DNA from: Nymphaea colorata
Lineage: Eukaryota; Streptophyta; Magnoliopsida; Nymphaeales; Nymphaeaceae
DNA: 64,000 bases
Assembly: GCF_008831285.2 (NCBI RefSeq)
Contig: NC_045138.2
Coordinates: forward strand, 9,951,205 to 10,015,204
Direction of reading: 5' to 3'
Shown piece by piece: positions 10,501 to 23,899 of the stretch. Below the pieces are notes generated by a model. The model was not told the origin of the DNA. It worked only from the letters and a program-made list of their open reading frames with translations, and searched no databases. Made by a program: the position numbers and the translations under genes. Positions within the stretch are counted from its first letter, which is position 1. Each line of letters starts with the position of its first letter.

Positions 10501-13231
10501 TCTTTGTTAGTTTAAATATCTAAATTCCTATCTGCTTTCTAATTGTGCATGTGATTATGTCAGATATACTCAACAGCGATATATAGCGCGTGGTCTGATT
10601 CTCACGTATCATCTAAACTATGGGGGAAGAATCCAAGAAAACTATAGAATGATTTTAATAAGAAAAAATGACAAAAAATTTGTTCGTACCAAGAAATTGA
10701 AACTTAATGAAATGCATGCATATCAAATGGTTAACCTTTTTAAGTTAACATGTTAAAATAATCACTGGCTTGCTACAATTGGTTTCAATCAAAATCGAGG
10801 TGCAATTTGCGGACGTTTCTTTCCTCATTTTTTGTTACAGGGACAATGTTGCACTTTCTGTGTTGCGGTGTTCAAAATTTGTTCGTGGGGGTCTCTAATC
10901 AAAATCGAATGTTCCCATTTGTTCTAGTATTAATCTTTGACTCCAACTGAAGGATATCTCAAAAATCCTATGAATAGGTAAACTAAAAGGTATTTCAAAT
11001 ATACAAGCATGTTTGAACATTTAAATTTATTATACTAATAAATTTTCCTTGTTTCTTTGTTGGTACAATTCAGTAGCTTGTCATTTAAGAATCTTGTGAA
11101 CCTCTTCGATGGAAACTATTATTCTAAGTTCATTTTTTCCGTTTATCTGTAATTGTTTCCCTCAAACAGTATCTTATTAATTTAAGCAATTATAACTAAA
11201 ATCGTTTATATTAAATTCAAAAATAACGTATCAAACAATTTATTGCCTTTTTAGTATCTCAAACTGGTCAATCTAAAACTAAAGATCTGTCCTAAGCAAA
11301 TTAAGTTTACAATATGTTGGCAACAAGGTGGAGATCAGAGAGGGAACAAAATGGATTTTAAAGATTGTGTTAGGTCAGAATCAAATGGGATACAATAGGA
11401 AAAAAAACAAAAACTTCAAATCAGATCCAGGCCATTTACAGATTTGTACTCCGAGATGGACACAATGTATATCGTTTCATTGATGGCAGTCCGACTTGAA
11501 ATCTTGTAAAGATTTGGAGATGCTGCACTTATAATGGTGCTTTTCCTTTGTTCTCGGATCGGCACAGTTGAAAATTTTTTGATCTGATAATTTAATATTC
11601 GATTCCCATGGTTTCATATACATGCCTGTGAAACACAATCTAAAATTGCCTTAAGCCCAAGTAGGACGGGCTCCACATGCATCAAGTGCAAAGGATGATA
11701 TGGAAATAATTTATGGATCTCATATAACTTGGTTAAATTTGAAATAAAAGGTGCTTTTATTTCCCTCTCGAGATCTAACCTAACGGTCCTAACCTGAGAT
11801 TCCCAACTTTGGATCGGACGTTTATCTGATCTTCAGTTCAGTCAGGTCTTTTATATAACACAAAAACCAACCCCAAAGAACTTTGATTTTGGCATAGATC
11901 TCTAGTCAAATCACAAAATTCTGCAGCGTCAGTACTCAAACTTAAAATGTAAGGCTTTCAAATTCAGTTATCTAAAGTTCTGTCATTAGATTCTATCAAA
12001 AGCCAAAGTTCTACTAAATCCCAAAGTATGTAAATATCACTTTGGTTAATAGCCATTTTTGCATTGAATCTTTCCATTTTTGGAGGGATTGAAATTACAC
12101 TATGAAATCATTTCCTTTCCCCTGCATCCAAAACATGTTTTGTTCTTTTCTTCTTCTTTCCTTCCTCTAGGAAAATGTCGAGACTTGAAAAGAACTCCAG
12201 CTGCTGAATATCCTTTTAGCATATTACATTAAGGAACCCGTTCAATTATTACTTTTGCAGATACAAAGGGATGCAACTGTCAACTTTAAACACAAGCAAA
12301 ATTCAAAAGGAGAGACAAAAATTGAAAATCTTTCATGCGTTTAATTTATTCAAATGACAGCTAACAATTTAGATGTGTTACTGCCTTTAACAAGGAGTTT
12401 CTTAGTCACATCCATACATTCTAGCCTCCTAGTTCATCTTCATAGTTCTTTTCGTTTTGGTTTATGTATGATAACCTCAAATTGCTATGGTTGCGCACTT
12501 AAATAATATAGTACTCAATTTGTATAATAAGAAACAACAATACTTGTACTGACTAAAGTACATCATGATAATACAAACCGTAGCCTACATTATAACTTTT
12601 GATTTTTATTTTCTATGCTTTTCTGATGTGATCTTATGAGGACATAGGCAAGCATCAGAGCTCGTTTTGACAACCCTTAGATTTTGTTCCTTATCAAAGG
12701 AAACCATGCATTAATCAAAAGAAGATTGTTTACACCAACATGTTAGATTTTGTTCCTTATCAAAGGAAACCATGCATTAATCAAAAGAAGACTGTTTACA
12801 CCAACATGGATTTTGTGATTCTCAATTATTAATAAATCATTATAAGTTGTAAGGTTGTGGTAGTTTGGTTCTAGTTTTTCCAGCTCCGTAGAGACTGTAT
12901 CTTGGCAACACATCGTATTTGAGTTTAATCTGCCATGTGTGGAAGTTATCTTCACCAATTAATGACGATGACATAGTTCATATTATCACATGCTTTCCTA
13001 TCACTTCCAGTGAAAAGTTGCTGAGAGAGGCTCCGTAACTCTACTGCAAATGATTTAGCTGTACAAACGGATACAAGGGAAAAGCCAAGGAATGCAGGGC
13101 ATCATTAGACAGTCAGACCCTTGGCGGACCAAGACACAATCGCCCTTAACTATCAAGAAAGTCACTATTTACCATAGGTGCCTATGCCTCCGATTCTGGG
13201 ATTATCCCAGCTCATAAGCGTTGTCCAGCTC
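10501..13231. other. Intergenic, nothing coding recognised
   Basis: AT-rich DNA with no open frames of note on either strand. The only structured item is the 66-bp tandem duplication at 12677-12808. Confidence 0.45.
12677..12808. repeat. 66-bp tandem duplication
   Basis: Two adjacent copies start TTAGATTTTGTTCCTTATC at 12677 and 12743 and differ at one base (AAGATTG versus AAGACTG). This is a recent local duplication. Confidence 0.9.
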
Positions 13232-13236
13232 TCTAC

Positions 13237-13396
13237 TGTTAGTTTATACGCAAGTACATGCATATATATGTATACGTGTATGTTTCAACATACATAATAT
13301 ATGTATATATATCTACACACACACACATATATATATATATAACACATAATCCAATATATTGCAGTCCTATCTACTTAATATACATAAGTATATGTG

Positions 13397-13486
<90 letters not shown>

Positions 13487-13825
13487 CACATATACTTATG
13501 TATATTAAGTAGATAGGACTGCAATATATTGGATGTTTGTGTTTTTTTTTTCTAGCTGTTGGAAAGTTCTTAGAATTTTTATGTATACCAAATTAAAAAT
13601 TTTCAAAACTATAAGCATATTCTATATTCTTCCCAAATTGTGAGGAGGCCACATGGCCCTGCCAGCCCCCGTTCACTCCACCAATTAGTCTAACATCAAT
13701 GTTATGGTTTTTAAAGTCAGTTTTGTTTGATTGCTTTGTATGAATAATATTCAGTTTTCATTGAGAATTGTTCTCCTCAATATACTTGTATGAGAAGATT
13801 CTTTTGGTGATTGGTACAATTAACA
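13237..13825 (+). repeat. 5' LTR of copia (13-kb element)
   Basis: Starts TGTTAGTTTATACG and ends ACAATTAACA next to the primer-binding site. It matches the 3' LTR (TGGTAGTTTATATG to ATAATTAACA) with many differences. A 184-bp palindrome with a TA core is present only in this copy. Confidence 0.82.
13350..13533. repeat. Perfect palindrome with TA-repeat core
   Basis: The left arm begins TCCAATATATTGCAGTCC (13350) and runs about 50 nt through AAGTATATGTGTTATA. The right arm (ending at 13533) is its exact reverse complement, ending GGACTGCAATATATTGGA. The centre is an (AT)n run from about 13400 to 13484. Its transcript would fold into a long hairpin. Confidence 0.92.
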
Positions 13826-13838
13826 TGGTATCAGAGCC
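13826..13838 (+). other. Copia primer-binding site
   Basis: TGGTATCAGAGCC directly after the LTR; initiator Met tRNA type. It sets the + orientation. Confidence 0.88.
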
Positions 13839-14199
13839 AGGGGCTTTATTCGATCTGATTTTCTCTTGTTTCTCCAAGCTGACTTGAAGTTTTTGCTTAC
13901 CAATTGTTTAGTGAATTTACTATTCGAAGTTCTGTCGTTGTTTTTATGTCTTGCTAGAAATTTTTTGGTTGTTGGTGCTTGCTGTTATGGCGAACAATAA
14001 TCTAATCAATATTTATTGAAGAAATCGATATTTAAGCTTACGCTTCTGCCTACTAACTTTCAATCGTTGGATTAGAAGGAGTGAGGGGATTCACATTGGC
14101 AATTGGACTTCATAGCTTGATTAATTTTGCAGCTGAATTTGCTCCAAAACCTATAAGTTCATCAACTTTTTTGCTGTCTTCAGATTAGTTGTAGGTAAT

Positions 14200-17100
14200 A
14201 TGGATGAGAAAGTCTCTACAATTACCTTTCTAAAACTCACTTCTACTAATTATGCTCAATAGGTTAGAACCATGAAGCTTTTGATTAGATGTAAGAGTCT
14301 TTGGGGATTAGTTAATGGGACCAAAATAGAACCTCAACTAATATTGACTAAAGTGCTTGATGGTAAGGCCCAAAAATTAGAAGATAGTGAATAAGAGAAA
14401 GTTATAGCTGACTATGAAAAGAAATGAGATGAATGGAAATTTTCCATCACAAAATTATTAATTGGATCCTAACTTGTACGCATAATGCAAACAGAGGACA
14501 AATTCATGAACTCAACCATGCTGATGAAGCATGAGATTTTTTGAAAAGACCCATACAATGAAGGACATGGCCTATATTTGCAATATCCAAGTTAAAATTA
14601 CTAATATTCAATAAAGGAGATGAAATTATTAAGGAGTATGTTGCCGAGATGGATCAATTATGAGATGACATGGCTACATTTGAACCAAATTGGGTGGACC
14701 TGCATGATGTGGTCCTAAGAGAAACAAATTCGAAGGAAAAGGTATAAATTTGTTACTGATTTGAAGCCAAAAATTAATGATTTAATGACCTCCTTACTTC
14801 ATTGATTCAAAGTTCTTTTTTTGAATAAAGCCATTATTGAATTACAAATGGAGGAAAACCATCTTAAATTTTATAAAGAAAAAAGTAGTAATACTCTTGC
14901 AACTTCACGTCTTGGATCTCATGTGAGAGCATATATACCATCACACTTCAACAAGACAAGTGAACAAGGAACTATCCATTGCTGGAGGAAGGACACACAA
15001 AACTTGAGTATCCAAAATTAAAGAAGTTTGGAAAAACAGGAGGAAGTGTTGGAACCATGAATAAAGAAAGCAATAATGAATCATCATTAGACCTTGATAA
15101 ATTGGTTAGTACTTTTTAACCTAAGTTCTTGGATGCACTTGGGGAAAATAACAAATATTAGGAGCCCATAGTTGCATTCATGGCCTCGAGTAAGTATCCT
15201 TGGATTATTGACTCGGAATGGTCCCTTTCTTACTAAATGCACCAATAATAATTCTTGCTCTTTTGTGAAAAATGCCGATAGAACACATCTTCCTATTGAC
15301 TTCATTGAAAATATTGATTAAAAAAATTTTAAAGTACCAAAAGTAAGACGTATTCCCAAATTAAACATTAATCTCTTATATATTTTTTCACATAGCTGAT
15401 CATGGTTGTGACATAACCTTCTTACAAATTAAATGTTTAATATAGGACCAAGCTTCCAAGAAGATAATTGGGGAAGATATGGAAAAGATAATCTATATTA
15501 CATGGATTATTTGGACGTGTCCAAACCTTTTTACAGTCTAGTTAAGAAAACCCGATGTAAATCTTTATCATCAAAGATTAGGGCATTCAAACTTTGGAAA
15601 AATATCATGTATCTTCTTTTTGAAAGTAAAAAAATGTCACATATGATTGTATTAAAGTGAACATGACTCATTACATGTCAATCAAAAAACTTTTTTTTCA
15701 CAAACTCCTTTTGAATTGATACATTCGAATGTATGGGAGCTCTATCCCGTTAGTCAAAAAAAAAAAAGGTGGGGGGGGGGGGGGGGTTGTTTGATTATGT
15801 AATATTTATAGATGGTTTCCTTCACTTTACGTTTTTTTTTTACAATATGATCAAAATTCAATTTGATACTAAGATAAAAACCACATGACAACCACAACGA
15901 TTTGTTTCTTATGATCTTTTTTTCCTTAGTTTAGGGTTTGCCTTCTAACTGTGCATTCCTATGAAGAGCTTGCATTATTTGTAGAAGTTCAAAGCCAACG
16001 TAACTGGATTGATGCCATAAAAGTGAACTTGATGTCCTTGAAAAATATATGACCTGGGAAATAACAAGTTTATCCATAGAAAAATGACTATAGGTTGCAG
16101 ATGGGACTACAAAGTGAAAAATAAAATGATAGATCACTTGAAAGGTATGATGCTAGATTAGCGGCCAAATGGTATACCCAAAAGTATGGTATAGACTATG
16201 ATGAAACATTTTCATCTATTGCTAGGATGACCTCTATTAAAATGTTAATTGCAGTTGCATCCATTAAAAATTGGCTCATTTTTTAGATGGATGTCAATAA
16301 TGGTTTTTTTAATAGTAATCTCAGTGAAAAAATCTACATGAATGCTCCACCTTGTTATGAAATACCTAAAGGTAAGGTTTTTAGACTTCAAAAAAACTTT
16401 CTATGGCCTAAAGTAGGCTTCTAAGACATGGTATGGCAGATTTAACAAAGTAAAGCTTGGTCAAGAGCTGGATCTTGTTACCCTGATATAACTATGTTCA
16501 TTAAAAATGCTTTTGCTGGTAAAATTATATTACTATTGTACGTTAATGAAAAGTGATGATCAGAGCATTAGACGTGCCAAATGTTTTTCAAAAAATGAGT
16601 TTGAAATAACTGACTTGGGGTTTCTTATTTTTTTGGGTATTAAAGTTGCACATATCAAAAGATATTACCTACTTTCATAAATCAAATTTGTAAATGACTT
16701 GATAGATACGTCTGGACTAACATATGATGAAATTGTGAAACACATGAAGCACTGGCGGTAAGATAAAATCAACTGATGGTGAACCATTAGAGAACCCTAC
16801 TCCATATTGACAGCTGATTGGAGGCTTGACCTACGTGTCTATAAATAAGTCTAACATAGCGCATGTTGTTCACATTGCGAGTTAGTTTTAATAGGCACAA
16901 AACATCTGAACATATGGGAGTAGTTATAAGGATCATTAGATATATTAGAATACCACAAATACAGAGTTGTGTTTATCCTTCTCTTCCTACCTTAATATTA
17001 TTGTTTATATATTGATGTTGATTGGGGTGGAGAACCAAAAAATAGACATTCCACCATTGGTTTCTATGTAATTTTAGGTAAATCAATGATCTTGTGGCAA

Positions 17101-17400
17101 TTCAAGAAACGTATTAAAATCTCACTATCACCTACTGAAGCAAAATATCAGGCTATAGTTACTAAAAGTATGGAAATTGTGTGGCTGAAGAGTTTGTTGA
17201 AAGATATAGGAGTTCACATTTAAGAAGCCATTAGATTATGTTGGGATAAGAAAAGCACAATCTACATTCCTAGTGATCATACATTAACTGGCCAACACAT
17301 AGAGATGCATTGTGACATTGTTTGAGAAGATATAATATCTACAGAAGAATGTTAAGTTGTCCTTCATTTACTCAAAATATCAAATTGAAGATTTTTTTTA
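14200..17400 (+). pseudogene. Degenerate copia gag-pol
   Basis: The gag starts at the ATG at 14200 (MDEKVSTITFLKLTSTNYAQ) and is soon interrupted. A zinc-knuckle remnant follows at about 14960-15020, then gag-pre-integrase and integrase remnants (about 15100-15700). Next come reverse-transcriptase pieces (about 16140-16700, with ARLAAKWYTQKYGIDYDETF-like text) and an RNase H end (about 17020-17400). Several frameshifts and stops separate the parts. No functional product is expected. Confidence 0.75.
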
Positions 17401-17477
17401 ACAAAATATTAGGGTCAAACAAATTTTAGTTTCTTCTAGGCAAACTTGTGGTGCTATCACCGTAAGTTTGAGGGAGG

Positions 17478-17901
17478 TGGTAGTTTATATGTAAGTACAT
17501 ACATATATACATTTGTATATATGTTTCAACAACATCACTGCATTTAAGTGTTTGCATGTATGCATATGTATTTATGTACATATGACTACAATATATTGTG
17601 TTTTTTATATTTTTCTTGGGATATTTTTATTTTTCTGTTTTTACTTTTTACTTTTCTTTTTTGTATGTTTCTAGCAGTATTGAAAAGTTCCAATGCCTAG
17701 TTTTCTAGCTATTAGAATTCAGTCCAATAGCTAGTTTCTGTCTCTTTTGTCTTTCTCTATAAATTTTGTATTAGTGTAAGATCAATATTGTGGCTTGTGA
17801 AGCCCATTTTGTATGAACAATATTCCGTTTTAATTATAAATTATTTTCCTCAATATACTTGAGTTTGATAAGACTTTTTGGTGACTTGGGTATAATTAAC
17901 A
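17478..17901 (+). repeat. 3' LTR of copia (13-kb element)
   Basis: Follows the polypurine tract AGTTTGAGGGAGG and ends in AATTAACA before the TTTAC target pentamer. It is 424 bp and lacks the palindrome found in the 5' LTR. Confidence 0.82.
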
Positions 17902-17906
17902 TTTAC

Positions 17907-18899
17907 ATGAAAACAACAACTTCTCAATTGCTAGTGAAGCCTCCATTCAGTAGTTTAGAATTCTACCTCTTTCCTTCTCAATCTCCTTTAATCTCTCCTT
18001 CTTTTCCCCTCACCCATTCTCTCAACTTCTTCTATCAATTTGTGTTGTTATAGGTCACCAAGATATCTTCCTTTTCTATAAGCAGCTTCTTACCAGGCTG
18101 AGCTCTACTTCATGTCCCTCTTCCTTTCAAAGTTTAATCTTTGTATGTGATTGCTGCAAATATGGTAACCATATTGAATTTCTTGATATTCACTTTTAGA
18201 CTTAGCTCTCATTCAAAATCTAAACCTCTTTCTACTTACCCTCCTTCCCCTCAGCTCTTAGAATAAGCCAAGGTGTAGCATATCTTTACCAATTATGCCT
18301 CCTCTTCCTCCACCTTATCAAGTTATAAACCTAGTGGCATGCACCCCATATAATCAAATCTCATCCCCTTCCTTCCTCCTAGGTTGCTTCTCGGTTGCTT
18401 CTCTTGTGCATCACAAAATTCCTTGCCCATGCATCATAACTTTCAACAAACCACCTGAAAAGACACCAACCAGTATTTTTCTTAGCCATATTTCCTTTGA
18501 AGATGGTCTATCTCTATATTTTGTATTCTTTCCTAACTGCTTATCAATGAATTATTTCTTTCCCAAAATTTTCTCACATGCTATAGTACATGCCTCATGA
18601 TTTTGTGCTCGATCATGTTGTGCTTATTAGTTGCATCTTCTTTACCGCATAGATGACAACTATTAGATACTGCAGTTTATATTTTATTTAGCTTGTCTTG
18701 AGTGAGTAGCTTTTCCTACCAAGCAAAATATGGAAACCAATGTATTTTTGTGGGGACATCATTATCTTATATATCACTTCATCAGCTATCTATGATCCTT
18801 GCATCATATTCCTTTTCCATATATGTTCATCTAGTAGCTCCATCTTCTCCTTACCTCTCACTTGACTAGGATATCCATATCTTTCTTTAGCCTCATAGT
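17907..18899. other. Pyrimidine-rich intergenic DNA
   Basis: CT-rich DNA with open frames that look accidental. It could include further decayed parts of the LINE relic that follows on the minus strand, but I cannot show it. Confidence 0.3.
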
Positions 18900-19620
18900 T
18901 TGTAACTCTATTTTGATTTAATATGATAACCATGTTATTGAGCTAAAGTTGTACTTGACCTCCCTTATACTTGTACCTAGGTTAAAGAGGAATCAATTAC
19001 AACACATTTCTTCTGTCTCCTTCACTACAATTGATCTATCCACAACAAATTTGATCATCTCTCTGTTCCCTGCATGTTTTTCCATTCCTATAATCGTTTC
19101 CATTGTTTTCCATCTGAAGTTCCCCATGCATGATTCCAACTGCTGTATGACTACCCAAAAGATTTTGAAAATCTGCATCTAATAGATGGATATCATTGCT
19201 ATGTTATGCATAATCAAAGACAACCTCTTCTATATGAGAGAAGATTAGCTTTTTCATCTCATTAACTTCCATTTTTTTTCATCACCATCTCTATGTGCAT
19301 TGTCTTTCTTAAGTTATCTTCAAAAATCAAAACCCCTAAACATTTCATTGGGAGTTCCTTCACATTTTATCCTAGAATTGCAATAAATCTTGTGACCTCT
19401 AATGACCCCATTTTGAGAGGAAGGGACTCTAGATTTTTTCTTATTCACCTTCAATCTCATTCTTTATTCTATGTCTTTGAAGAATTTATATAATTCTTTT
19501 ATTGGTTTCTCGGATGCCTTGCTAAAAAAGATTACATTGCCAATGTCACATAATAGTATTTATTTTCTCTTGCATAAAATCTATATGGAATGGGACTATC
19601 ATTCATTCTCCAATTTGGAG
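18900..19620 (-). pseudogene. LINE reverse-transcriptase relic
   Basis: On the minus strand a stretch reads CDIGNVIFFSKASEKPIKEL, then YKFFKDIE and RLKVNKKKSRV. This has the layout of the plant LINE region around ADDxIxFxKAS, followed by xxGLKVNxxKS. Further on, after a frameshift, comes KELPMKCLGVLIF, matching the LPxxYLGVPI motif. The catalytic ADD is already lost. Ends, A tail and target duplication are not visible. Confidence 0.5.
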
Positions 19621-20108
19621 TACTATGATGAGTTCCTTAAGAAAATTAATAAAAGAATAAAACATGTGATTCATCAATTGATGGGCTATTGGATTATGTC
19701 ATTCAAGCTCCCAAATGCAATTACCAGCAACCAAGAGAGGATTTGTTGTCGCTTCATAAGGAGAGATAGTGAACAAGGCAGAAAGTTGCATGTCATTGGC
19801 TAGAAGCTACTTTACAAGCCCATTAATGAAGGAGCAATTGGAATGCCAACCTCCATATATACAAGAAAACTTCATCACTGTTCCTGGCCTTCTAGATTTC
19901 CAGCTCCCACTCTTTATGGGTGCAGCTGTCCCAAATCAAATACTTGAAAAGATGTAACTTATGAACTAGCAAAACTAAAGCCACGCATTGTTAGGCATGG
20001 AAAGGCTTTTAGTAGGGATGGGAAGAAATTATCACATGCTTAGCTAAAATATTGGTGATGGTTACAACACACAGTTTTGGCTAGATTATTAAGGATGAGG
20101 CATTGCAT

Positions 20109-20164
20109 CTTATTTGATCTCACATGAGGATGACGCCTTATTTGATCTCACATGAGGATGATGC
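20109..20164. repeat. 28-bp tandem duplication
   Basis: Two adjacent copies of a unit starting CTTATTTGATCTCACATGAG, ending GACGC in the first and GATGC in the second. Confidence 0.85.
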
Positions 20165-20658
20165 AATATACATGAAGTTCTTGGGGTGCATAATAGCACA
20201 AGTAATCAAAGATTACTTGCAAGAGGATTTGCATACTTTGAGGTATCCTTGGATAAACATATCATTGTGTCACACAACTTAACACTGTGAGAGACATATT
20301 GATATGGGAAAATGAGAACATGAGACACATTACAAGAATGGAAATTTACAAAAAGATTTGGGAGTTAGGGGGACATATAAATTTAATGTTTCAATATGGA
20401 ACAACACCATTGCAAGAGCTAACTGGACAGCCTTCTTAGCAATTAAGGGCTGGCTGGACTTGTGACAAACTTCAAGAGATTAGATTTCAATTCCTAAATA
20501 GAAGTGATGTTTAAATGAGGTTCAATGAATCCCAATGCATACTTTTTTTAATTAAAAATCTGCCTCAGAGGTGTGGAGATTTTAATTTCATAAATTCAAT
20601 GTGGAGATCATGTCTATTGAATCTCTTAGTGAATTATGGAGGTGGGGCTGTTAGAATG

Positions 20659-20774
<116 letters not shown>

Positions 20775-21151
20775 GGTATCTAAGTTGTGTATGTAATTTT
20801 CTCTTTCTTTTTGTACTTTTTCCTTTTTGTATTTTTTTCTGTTTCACTTTTAACCTTTAGTTTTTAGCTTTTGACTAGAAGAGGACTAGTCCCAACTGCT
20901 AGAATTATAGCCGTTGGAACTAGTCCAACGACTAGAATCTCCTTCCTCTTCTTGTTGCCTCAGCTATAAATAGTGTCGAGTTCTCTTGTTTTAGGTATGG
21001 TTTTTAGCCTCTTCTTGTGTAATTTGTTGAGATTAATGTATGTTTTCTTCTCCTCATGTTTGAGGTCTATTAAGTGTTATTGGAGTTGGTGGAATCTTCA
21101 AGGGTGTATCTCTTGAAACATTTGTCTTGTCTTGTTTGGACCTAACTTACA

Positions 21152-21164
21152 TGGTATCAGAGCC
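21152..21164 (+). other. Copia primer-binding site
   Basis: TGGTATCAGAGCC follows the LTR end CTTACA directly. Confidence 0.85.
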
Positions 21165-21508
21165 TTGTTTTGGCTTTTCGACTTGGTGTATTTCAAATAT
21201 TCAAGAATCAACTCGTATTGCCCTTTTGAAGCTGTGTAGTGCACCAAGTGTTTGATTTTTTGCTGGCTGCGGTTTGGGACAAGAAGGTGTTGTTATTCTT
21301 GCTGATTGCTGGCTGCAGAAGGAGCTATTATTCCTGTTGATTGCTGGTTTATTGGTGATCTTCGTGACCGGCTTTTGTGCTTATCGTATCAAGCTTCTTT
21401 GGCTGTTGAGATTGTGGTTGTTTTTATATTGTGGCTATGATTGTTTTTTCAGGTAGCAGCAAGATTCTCCAAAATTTGTAAGTGGACTTTCCTTATTGAT
21501 TGTGCTCT

Positions 21509-22520
21509 ATGAATGACAAAGTCTCTTCTCTTCCATTTCCTAAACTTTCGTCAACCAGCTATATCCAATGGGCTAGAACTATGGAACATTTCATTTGTAG
21601 TAAAAACCTTTTACGGCTAGTTGATGGAACAAGAATTGAACCACAACTAGTCTTAGCAAAAATTGTTGATGGAAAGACTGTGGAATTAGATGGAACGGAG
21701 AACAAAAAAGTTGTGGCTGAATATAATAAGAAATGAGAAGAATGGACAAATTTCTAAATTAAATTGACTTGTGTTGACTTGTGTTGACAATGCTACTAGT
21801 GGACAAATTTCTAAATTAAATTCTACCTAAGAGACTTGAGAATATCTAAAGAAAACCCATACCATGAGAGATATTACGTATATGCATAATATTCAACTGA
21901 AGGTTCACAACCTTCAACAAGGTGATAGATCTATTAAAGATTATGTGGCTGAGATGTATCAATTGTATAATGAATTAAGCATATATGAACTACATTGGGT
22001 TGATGCATAATATCTTATACTTAGGGAAAGGCAAATTCAACGTGACAAATTTTATAAGATTGTCATAGGCCTAGGACCCGAATTTGATGGTGTTAAAACC
22101 TCTTTGCTCCACCATTCTAAAACACCATCCATGAATGAGGTTATTGCTGAATTTCAAATGAAAGAAAATCGATTTTGTCTTGATAGAGAAAAAGCAAACA
22201 ATGTTCTTGCCACATCTAGGCCGGGGCCTACTTGAAGCCTTATAGACCTCCACACTTCAACCAAACAAATGAAGAAGCAAGAAGAAGAATTATTTGTTAT
22301 CATTGTCAAGAAGAAGGACATACAAAACTCAAATGTCCAAAACTAAGAAATTTTGACAAGAGAAGTAATGTGACGGCTCCCATTCAAGAAGAAAAGAGAG
22401 AACTAAGCTTCTTTCAGCTCGATCAACTTGTAAGTGCTCTTCAACCTAAGCTCATTGAAGTCATTCAACCGAAGCTTAAGGGAGGAAGCACACCTTTCAT
22501 GTGGAATGCATATTCTTGAC
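21509..22520 (+). pseudogene. Copia gag with CCHC zinc knuckle
   Basis: The ATG at 21509 opens MNDKVSSLPFPKLSSTSYIQ, a copia gag start. The frame breaks near 21735. Later pieces keep the gag order: SIKDYVAEMYQLYNELSIYE, a region ending in KENRFCLDREKA, and the zinc knuckle CYHCQEEGHTKLKC (near 22296-22340). Several stops make this non-functional. Confidence 0.78.
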
Positions 22521-23574
22521 TTGAAGAGGAGAATCCTTTTATGGACATGGTTTTCACATTGATTTATTTTGTTTCCTTTATAAATAATATATTTGCATTG
22601 AATTTCCTAAATCTACAAGCTATGATAATGGATGATTAGCATGATTCATGAAAAACACCTTCATGCATCATCTTCATAGCTAGTTATGCCACAATTTTTT
22701 TTTTTTGTTTCCTTATCATGTATCCATGAATTATTTCTGCTATTTTTTATACACGATCAAGCATTTATCATGGTGTTCTATGATTTTCAGTGTGATCCAT
22801 GTTTTAGAGATATGGATCCTTTAGTCCGAGCCAAATCTTTTTTCTTAAGAATTCAGTTTTTCGGTGAACCTTGAAAAAACTATATCTCTCAATCTATGAA
22901 CCATATTGATGAATTGTAAAAGCCAATGGTTTCTCCCATGTGTCTAGTTCGTCTTCATTAAATTTCATTAGTATCTAATTTGATTCGGTTTATTTTTTGT
23001 ATGTTTTTCTAAAACATAATTTCTATAGTTTTTGGATTGCAGGAAAATTGGTCCTGAAAATTTGTGAACTTTGGAACTCAACAAGTCAAGTTCCATGACT
23101 CTGATTCTCATTCTGTAAAAGCCATAGGTTTCTTATGTGTGCCTATTTGGCACACCAAGTTTCAAGTGAATCCAAGTTGATTTGATGAGTCATTGAATAA
23201 AAAAAGTTAGAATAGATTTTTATCACAAATTTCTAAAATGTTCCGTCATAGTAGTTCTGGTCAAAGTTTCTTATGCCATAACCTTTTTTTCAAACATAGT
23301 TTCTTCATGTTTTAAATGGAGACTTATCATTTGTTATGCCAAAATTCTTTGGCCAATATCAAGCCAAAGCAGGTCCGTTTTCATAATCAAATTTCATCTT
23401 ATAGGAGGTTTGTTGAACATAGTTTTTTGTTATTACTATACAATCATATTTTTGTTTTATGTTCACCATGCCCTCACTTTTCACCCTAATGGTGTTTTCA
23501 AATCTGTCAAATAGGTCTAATTCTTTGTTAAGGAAAGAGTTTATCTACCAAATTTCAAGACAAACCGTGAAGTT
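22521..23574. other. Anonymous AT-rich DNA
   Basis: No coding sequence or repeat recognised. It might hold unrecognised interior of the truncated copia upstream. Confidence 0.35.
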
Positions 23575-23579
23575 TTGGT

Positions 23580-23899
23580 TGTTAAAACTTGCAAACCCAA
23601 ACCATGAAAATGATTGAAAAAAAATTGTTGTTATTAAGATCTTCTCTTCAATACAAGAGTAGTAGCACTTGACATCTTGCTGCTGAGAAGAAGCAGCAAC
23701 TCCATGAGGGTTGTAACCTGAACCTATTTACTAAATAAACAACAAAAGTCCAGACTAACCTCACTAGTGAAGAGCTTTTCAATATAAACCTAACCCTTAG
23801 ACATAATAAATAATAGAACATACAACATAAATACATACAAATGGACAATCATAGACTTTGACACTAGCTTAAATAGAAGACTACTCAAACATTTTAGCA
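23580..23899 (-). repeat. 3' LTR of minus-strand copia
   Basis: 320 bp, from TGTTAAAACTTGC to CATTTTAGCA. It ends at the polypurine tract CTCCCCCCAAACTT (plus strand). Confidence 0.8.

Larger units (their letters stand above)
13237..17901 (+). mobile_element. Old Ty1/copia retrotransposon with both LTRs
   Basis: The element has 5' LTR 13237-13825, primer-binding site 13826-13838, polypurine tract 17464-17477 and 3' LTR 17478-17901. Flanking pentamers are TCTAC (13232-13236) and TTTAC (17902-17906), four of five identical. The LTRs have diverged considerably, and the 5' one is about 165 bp longer because of a TA-rich palindrome. The interior keeps gag, integrase, reverse transcriptase and RNase H order but is broken by many stops. 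It is related to the copia at 20649, since the gag N-termini align. Confidence 0.85.

Noticed and set aside
13400-13484. CRISPR-like or satellite array
   Set aside because: A simple TA run, not spaced repeats; plant nuclear DNA.
13258-13512. Open frames rich in Tyr-Ile through TA repeats (also 20515-20860, 54952-55269)
   Set aside because: Translations of (TA)n microsatellites.
22521-23574. Missing pol and 3' LTR of the 20649 copia
   Set aside because: I looked for the LTR start and end phrases and reverse-transcriptase motifs and found none.
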